DNA of 8,460 bases, taken from Holosporales bacterium. GTDB lineage: Bacteria > Pseudomonadota > Alphaproteobacteria > RUG11792. The DNA lies in assembly GCA_031263345.1 (NCBI GenBank), contig JAISFY010000085.1, positions 1-8,460 on the forward strand. Direction: 5' to 3'. Positions 5,177 to 8,460 of this stretch are shown here, in pieces (within the stretch, counting starts at the first letter, position 1; each line of letters begins with the position of its first letter). The notes below the pieces were generated by a model. That model searched no databases. It was given only the letters and a program-made list of their open reading frames with translations, and was not told the DNA's origin. The position numbers and the translations under genes were made by a program.

Positions 5177-6858
5177 TTTAAATTTAGATACTTGGTAACC
5201 TGAAGAATTGATTCCTGTTTGTTATGAATTCCATCATCGAGGATTGGGATCACTCGTTTGAATATATCATGAGCCATTGGGGCGACGTTCCATCCGGCCG
5301 TGGCGAATCCGTGTGTCCCTTCGATAGGTTTTGGGTCATCGAGCATGACGAGTAGTAGGTATTTTGGTTTATTTCCTGGGAAGCCACCGATGAATGTAGT
5401 AATCCGGGATCGTTTATTCTCATTTCCATAGCCACGTCCATGTATTTTGTATGAAGTTCCCGTTTTCCCAATTATATCAATTCCATCGACTCCGGCCTTC
5501 CTTCCAGTTCCATATCGAATGACGGCCCCCATCAATTCTCTAACTATGGCTGAGGTCCGTTTTGATATAATTTGTTCATCGGTGTGGCGTGCGCCGTTTC
5601 GTAGAAGGGTTGGCCATACTTTTATGCCATCGTTGACGATCGAGGTTACGATGGATAGTAGATGAATTGGTGAGATGGAAACACCGTATCCATAAGACAC
5701 TGTCGTAGCCGCGTTATTCCATATACTTGGGATAATTGGAGGCCCGATTTCTGGAATTTCGAGATGGATCTTTTCCATGACTCCGAAATTCATCATATAC
5801 CTCTCTTGTGTATCGAATCCGAATTGTCTAGCTATTTGAACGGAGGCTATATTGGAAGAGAAAACGAATGCTTCCACGAGTGATAACATTCTGTTTTTAC
5901 CACGAAAATCACTGATCGTGTATCGCCCAAGTTTGATCGGAACAGTTGCGTCAAACATACTATCTAGTCTAGCGGCTCCAGAATCGAGGGCAATCGCCAC
6001 GTTTAGAATTTTAAATGTAGATCCAGGTTCGAAAACGCCGAGAGTATTACGATTGAACATGTTAATACTCGTCGTTTTAGCGACATCATTCGGATCAAAA
6101 TCTGGCAGAGAGACCATCGCTATTATCTCACCGCTAGTAGAGATTAATATCGCATTCCCGCCAACTGCTTTGAACTTACGGACATTTTTTTGCAATTCTT
6201 CGTGAATTATTGATTGTATTCTAAGATCTAAACTTAAGATCAATTTTTTTTTTGTATCGTTAGAAATTACAAGCTGGTTATTAAACTTTTTCTCTATGCC
6301 GCTAACACCATTCCCGTCAATATCGGAACAACCGATGATGTGAGAAAATAGATTGCCATGAATATATATCCTTTTGTAATCCTTTTGAAAATTTATTCCA
6401 GGAATCCCGAGATCCATTATCTTTTCTCTTAATTGCGGCGTAACGTGTCTCGTAATCCATACGAAATGCTTCGTTTTATCATTCAACTTTTGTCGAATAA
6501 TGTCAGTCTTCGGTAGTTCTCGGATCTTTGACAATTTTATGGCCGCATCATTAATATCGATGATGACTGATGGATCGGCGTAACAGGAGGCCGTCGTAAT
6601 GCTCGTTGCCAAGATAGACCCATTTCTATCGACGATATCTGCCTTCCTTATCACTCCACCTTGATCTGGTACAACTTTTACTGCTGAACTTTCTTCAAAA
6701 ACCATGAGAATAGCGAGTCTGTACGAAATACAGACAAAAATCATGGTACCGAAAATACATGAAACGATGATTCGTACTCGAAGAGTTTCCATGAGTTTGG
6801 AGTGGGACCTTGCCTTTCTCCATAATGAAAACCCTTCAAAGAACGAACCTTTTAACAA
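5173..6858 (-). CDS. ftsI: Septal peptidoglycan transpeptidase FtsI (penicillin-binding protein 3 class)
   Basis: FtsI cross-links peptidoglycan at the division septum and works with FtsW, FtsQ, FtsL and FtsB. The 561-residue class B penicillin-binding protein has a cytoplasmic tail, one membrane anchor (about 29-52), a pedestal/dimerisation domain with IVDRNGSILATSI (75-87), and a transpeptidase domain. The catalytic motifs are STFK (280-283, nucleophile S280), SSN (334-336) and KTGT (465-468); EPGSTFK and GFATAGWNVAP are also typical. The start is TTG at 6858-6856, directly after the ftsL stop codon. GGAGG (6868-6864) with a five-base gap makes this start convincing, and the first in-frame ATG is 22 codons in, beside the anchor. 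The ftsI-like identity over an elongation PBP2 rests on its position after ftsL. No murE follows; the gene converges on rsfS. Confidence 0.95.
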   Translation of the reverse strand: MLKGSFFEGFSLWRKARSHSKLMETLRVRIIVSCIFGTMIFVCISYRLAILMVFEESSAVKVVPDQGGVIRKADIVDRNGSILATSITTASCYADPSVIIDINDAAIKLSKIRELPKTDIIRQKLNDKTKHFVWITRHVTPQLREKIMDLGIPGINFQKDYKRIYIHGNLFSHIIGCSDIDGNGVSGIEKKFNNQLVISNDTKKKLILSLDLRIQSIIHEELQKNVRKFKAVGGNAILISTSGEIIAMVSLPDFDPNDVAKTTSINMFNRNTLGVFEPGSTFKILNVAIALDSGAARLDSMFDATVPIKLGRYTISDFRGKNRMLSLVEAFVFSSNIASVQIARQFGFDTQERYMMNFGVMEKIHLEIPEIGPPIIPSIWNNAATTVSYGYGVSISPIHLLSIVTSIVNDGIKVWPTLLRNGARHTDEQIISKRTSAIVRELMGAVIRYGTGRKAGVDGIDIIGKTGTSYKIHGRGYGNENKRSRITTFIGGFPGNKPKYLLLVMLDDPKPIEGTHGFATAGWNVAPMAHDIFKRVIPILDDGIHNKQESILQVTKYLNLN

Positions 6859-7221
6859 TTAATCCTCCAAGATTTTATCCAAAAACGAGCGGAATGCCAC
6901 ATCTTTAGATGAGGAAATACGATTATTACCGTATAACTCCTCATACTGATTATTCATCAAATCTTCATGATTTATCACTTGAGTATTCTCCATCGGTTTC
7001 ATTCCTTTTAGATGTTTTTGACATAACTGTTTCAGGCGTTTTGGATCATTAAGATAGCTCCATTCGGCGGAATATATCACAGTGTCGTCAAGGCATTTTT
7101 CTATTTCACTTTGCAGGGATTGTGCTTTTTTCCTAAGAAACAGGACTTCATATTTAATTCGTGAAACGGTGCCTCCGAGAATGACAACGAGAATTAGGGA
7201 AAGCAAGAGGGGCTTGTTCAA
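6859..7221 (-). CDS. ftsL: Cell division protein FtsL (alphaproteobacterial type)
   Basis: FtsL is a small bitopic divisome protein that pairs with FtsB and links FtsQ to activation of FtsW-FtsI. From the start chosen, it has 120 residues: a very short cytoplasmic end, one membrane span (about 4-19), a coiled-coil-like stretch (21-46), and the alphaproteobacterial signature AEWSYLNDPKRLKQLCQKHL (52-71). A charged tail follows without obvious motif. The preferred start is TTG at 7221-7219, overlapping the rsmH stop codon as TTGA, with GGAGGAGGAG (7234-7225) three bases before it. A longer reading from TTG at 7236 adds five residues but has no ribosome binding site. Its stop codon touches the ftsI start, so translation of all three genes is probably coupled. 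Confidence 0.88.
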   Translation of the reverse strand: MNKPLLLSLILVVILGGTVSRIKYEVLFLRKKAQSLQSEIEKCLDDTVIYSAEWSYLNDPKRLKQLCQKHLKGMKPMENTQVINHEDLMNNQYEELYGNNRISSSKDVAFRSFLDKILED

Positions 7222-8135
7222 CTTCTCCTCCTCCAATCGCCGCCAGGTTGTCTACCGACTTCAGATTCATTATACACGAATCCTCTGAGAATAGCAGATC
7301 TAGCTCTTGGATTTTTTTTGATTTCTTCATTAGAAGGTTTGATAATAGATTTATTTATATAGTTAATATTGGTTAAATTCGATCTAGCCCAATTTTTAAC
7401 AATCCTATCTTCAAGAGCATGAAAAGAAATTGTCGCAATTCTTGCGCTGCTTTTTAGGAATTGTGGTAATTGTCTGAGGGCGGTATCTATTTGTGATAAT
7501 TCATTATTTACAAATATTCGAATGGCTTGAAAGGTTTTAGTTGCAACATCTAGTTTTGAATGTTTCTTTTTGATAGCGACCGTCCTGAACACATTCCGAA
7601 TAATGTGACGCAAATCAAATGTTGTCGTAATTTTGGATATTTTTCTGGCTTTCGCAATCTCAGCAGCAATCTCTCTCGATTTCGGTTCATCCCCATATTT
7701 CCAAATAATTTCTGCTAAATCTTTTTCTTCGAAGGAATTGATAACATCGAAAGCGGACAAACCACATTTTGACATCCTCATATCCAATTTCCCGTCATGA
7801 GAAAATGCAAACCCTCTGCTCGAGTCATCAATTTGAAATGAAGAAACGCCAAAATCGAATAAGATGCCATCGAATTTTTCTAAGTCTCCCGTAAGATTTG
7901 CTAGTTTATCAAATTCCCCAAGTACAAAATCAAAATTACTTGGATATTCTGCTTTAACTTTAACGGCCCTATCGATAGCATCTGGATCACGGTCCATCCC
8001 TAATACATAGCAATCAGAACTTCCTAAGATTGCAATAGAATGCCCACCGCCCCCGAAGGTGGCATCAATAATCCTCTTCCCCGAAGTAGGTTTTAAAATT
8101 GATAAAACTTCTGTTACTAAGACGGGGGTATGCAT
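7218..8135 (-). CDS. rsmH: 16S rRNA (cytosine-1402 N4)-methyltransferase RsmH (MraW)
   Basis: RsmH uses S-adenosylmethionine to methylate N4 of C1402 in the 16S rRNA decoding centre. The 305 residues are normal for the family. Visible are HTPVLVTEVL at the N terminus, the SAM-binding loop DATFGGGGHS (24-33), MDRDPDAI (47-54), FDFGVSSFQ (93-101), RGFAFSHDGKLDMRM (107-121), TFQAIRIFVNNEL (201-213), SFHALEDRIVK (237-247) and NPRARSAILR (275-284). The ATG at 8135-8133 gives the family's conserved first residues. Its ribosome binding site is poor, with AGGT only one base away. It heads the rsmH-ftsL-ftsI operon. mraZ, which often precedes it, is absent, and promoter elements lie directly upstream. 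Confidence 0.97.
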   Translation of the reverse strand: MHTPVLVTEVLSILKPTSGKRIIDATFGGGGHSIAILGSSDCYVLGMDRDPDAIDRAVKVKAEYPSNFDFVLGEFDKLANLTGDLEKFDGILFDFGVSSFQIDDSSRGFAFSHDGKLDMRMSKCGLSAFDVINSFEEKDLAEIIWKYGDEPKSREIAAEIAKARKISKITTTFDLRHIIRNVFRTVAIKKKHSKLDVATKTFQAIRIFVNNELSQIDTALRQLPQFLKSSARIATISFHALEDRIVKNWARSNLTNINYINKSIIKPSNEEIKKNPRARSAILRGFVYNESEVGRQPGGDWRRRS

Positions 8136-8153
8136 TACCTAAAAATTACAATA

Positions 8154-8182
8154 TATATACCACATTAAAAACTTAGTGGCAA
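8154..8182 (-). promoter_or_regulatory. Proximal promoter of the rsmH-ftsL-ftsI operon
   Basis: On the minus strand, TTGCCA (8182-8177) is separated by 17 bases from TATATA (8159-8154), with a TGG extension before the -10 box. The -35 box matches five of six consensus bases. The start site would be near 8147, leaving a leader of only about 12 bases before the rsmH ATG. Confidence 0.6.
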
Positions 8183-8207
8183 AATTATCGAGGAACCCAT
8201 GCGGCGC

Positions 8208-8237
8208 ATTATATAGCCAAGGCCAGAATATACTCAA
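8208..8237 (-). promoter_or_regulatory. Possible distal promoter of the rsmH operon
   Basis: On the minus strand, TTGAGT (8237-8232), an 18-base spacer and a perfect TATAAT (8213-8208) form a second promoter-like element in tandem with the proximal one. Its transcript would start near 8200 and carry a leader of about 65 bases. Confidence 0.5.
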
Positions 8238-8280
8238 CAAACATTACTTTTATTGGAGAGGTGGATGGCGTCATTATTTT

Positions 8281-8382
8281 CTTTGTAGGCCTGGTTTACC
8301 AGTTCGGATAGCAATCTTATCTGGCGAAAGCAGGCAAATTGAGCTTAGCACCCTACAAGTTGGGAGCACTCCCATAACTCAT
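8281..8382. other. Inverted-repeat-rich region, possible small structured RNA
   Basis: No protein gene is supported in 8136-8460; frames there span the promoter elements and have no family pattern. Several nested pairings are visible. TTGTAGG (8283-8289) pairs with CCTACAA (8352-8358). Inside it, GCCTG (8289-8293) pairs with CAGGC (8331-8335), and inside that CCAG (8299-8302) pairs with CTGG (8321-8324), capped by ATA/TAT. A separate hairpin, AGTTGGGA-GCAC-TCCC..AACT, covers 8358-8379. I could not match this to tmRNA, RNase P RNA, SRP RNA or a known riboswitch. The strand is undecided. It may only be AT-rich sequence with chance pairing. Confidence 0.3.
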
Positions 8383-8460
8383 GTACAAATTGAACACCAA
8401 CAAATACACAACTCATCATCCTTAAGCCCCGTTGAAATAGTGACATCTTAGATCTTCGTT

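Noticed and set aside
8176..8451. Plus-strand open frame of 91 codons upstream of rsmH
   Set aside because: Its GTG start has no ribosome binding site, it crosses two rsmH promoter-like elements, and its sequence resembles no family I know, including MraZ.

Overview
The window comes from an alphaproteobacterium, probably one with a rearranged and somewhat reduced genome of the Rickettsiales or Holosporales kind. Three things suggest this. The FtsL is of the alphaproteobacterial type. The division-gene cluster is abbreviated (rsmH-ftsL-ftsI, with no mraZ before it and no murE after it). Two genes resemble the gene transfer agent (GTA) of alphaproteobacteria: an HK97-fold major capsid protein and a three-membrane-segment GTA-release holin. 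The lineage is inferred from protein patterns only; no search was run.

Layout. At 1-386 (minus) is the start of a DegT/DnrJ-type sugar aminotransferase that runs off the left edge. It is divergent from ruvB (469-1494, plus). Positions 1495-1920 carry no protein gene but hold a tRNA-Val(CAC) on the minus strand at 1722-1797. Next on the plus strand come the GTA-type capsid gene (1921-2889), a 239-bp gap rich in inverted repeats, and the GTA-type holin gene (3129-3665). Both phage-like genes have near-perfect Shine-Dalgarno sequences. Thymidine kinase (tdk, 3769-4356) follows, then mlaD (4424-4867) with a good sigma70-like promoter, then rsfS (4871-5176), three bases after mlaD. rsfS converges on ftsI and the two stop codons overlap. 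The minus strand from 8135 down to 5173 is a tight operon: rsmH, ftsL, ftsI. Positions 8136-8460 contain no convincing gene. They hold two tandem promoter-like elements facing rsmH and, further upstream, a stretch with nested inverted repeats that could be a small structured RNA.

How the genes relate. Most are housekeeping genes: branch migration (RuvB), thymidine salvage (Tdk), phospholipid transport at the envelope (MlaD), ribosome silencing (RsfS), 16S rRNA methylation (RsmH) and septal peptidoglycan synthesis (FtsL, FtsI). The exception is the capsid/holin pair, which is intact but stands apart from any portal, protease, terminase or tail gene in the window. The capsid also lacks most of the N-terminal scaffold (delta) region usual in the family. 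This pair is the most interesting part of the window.
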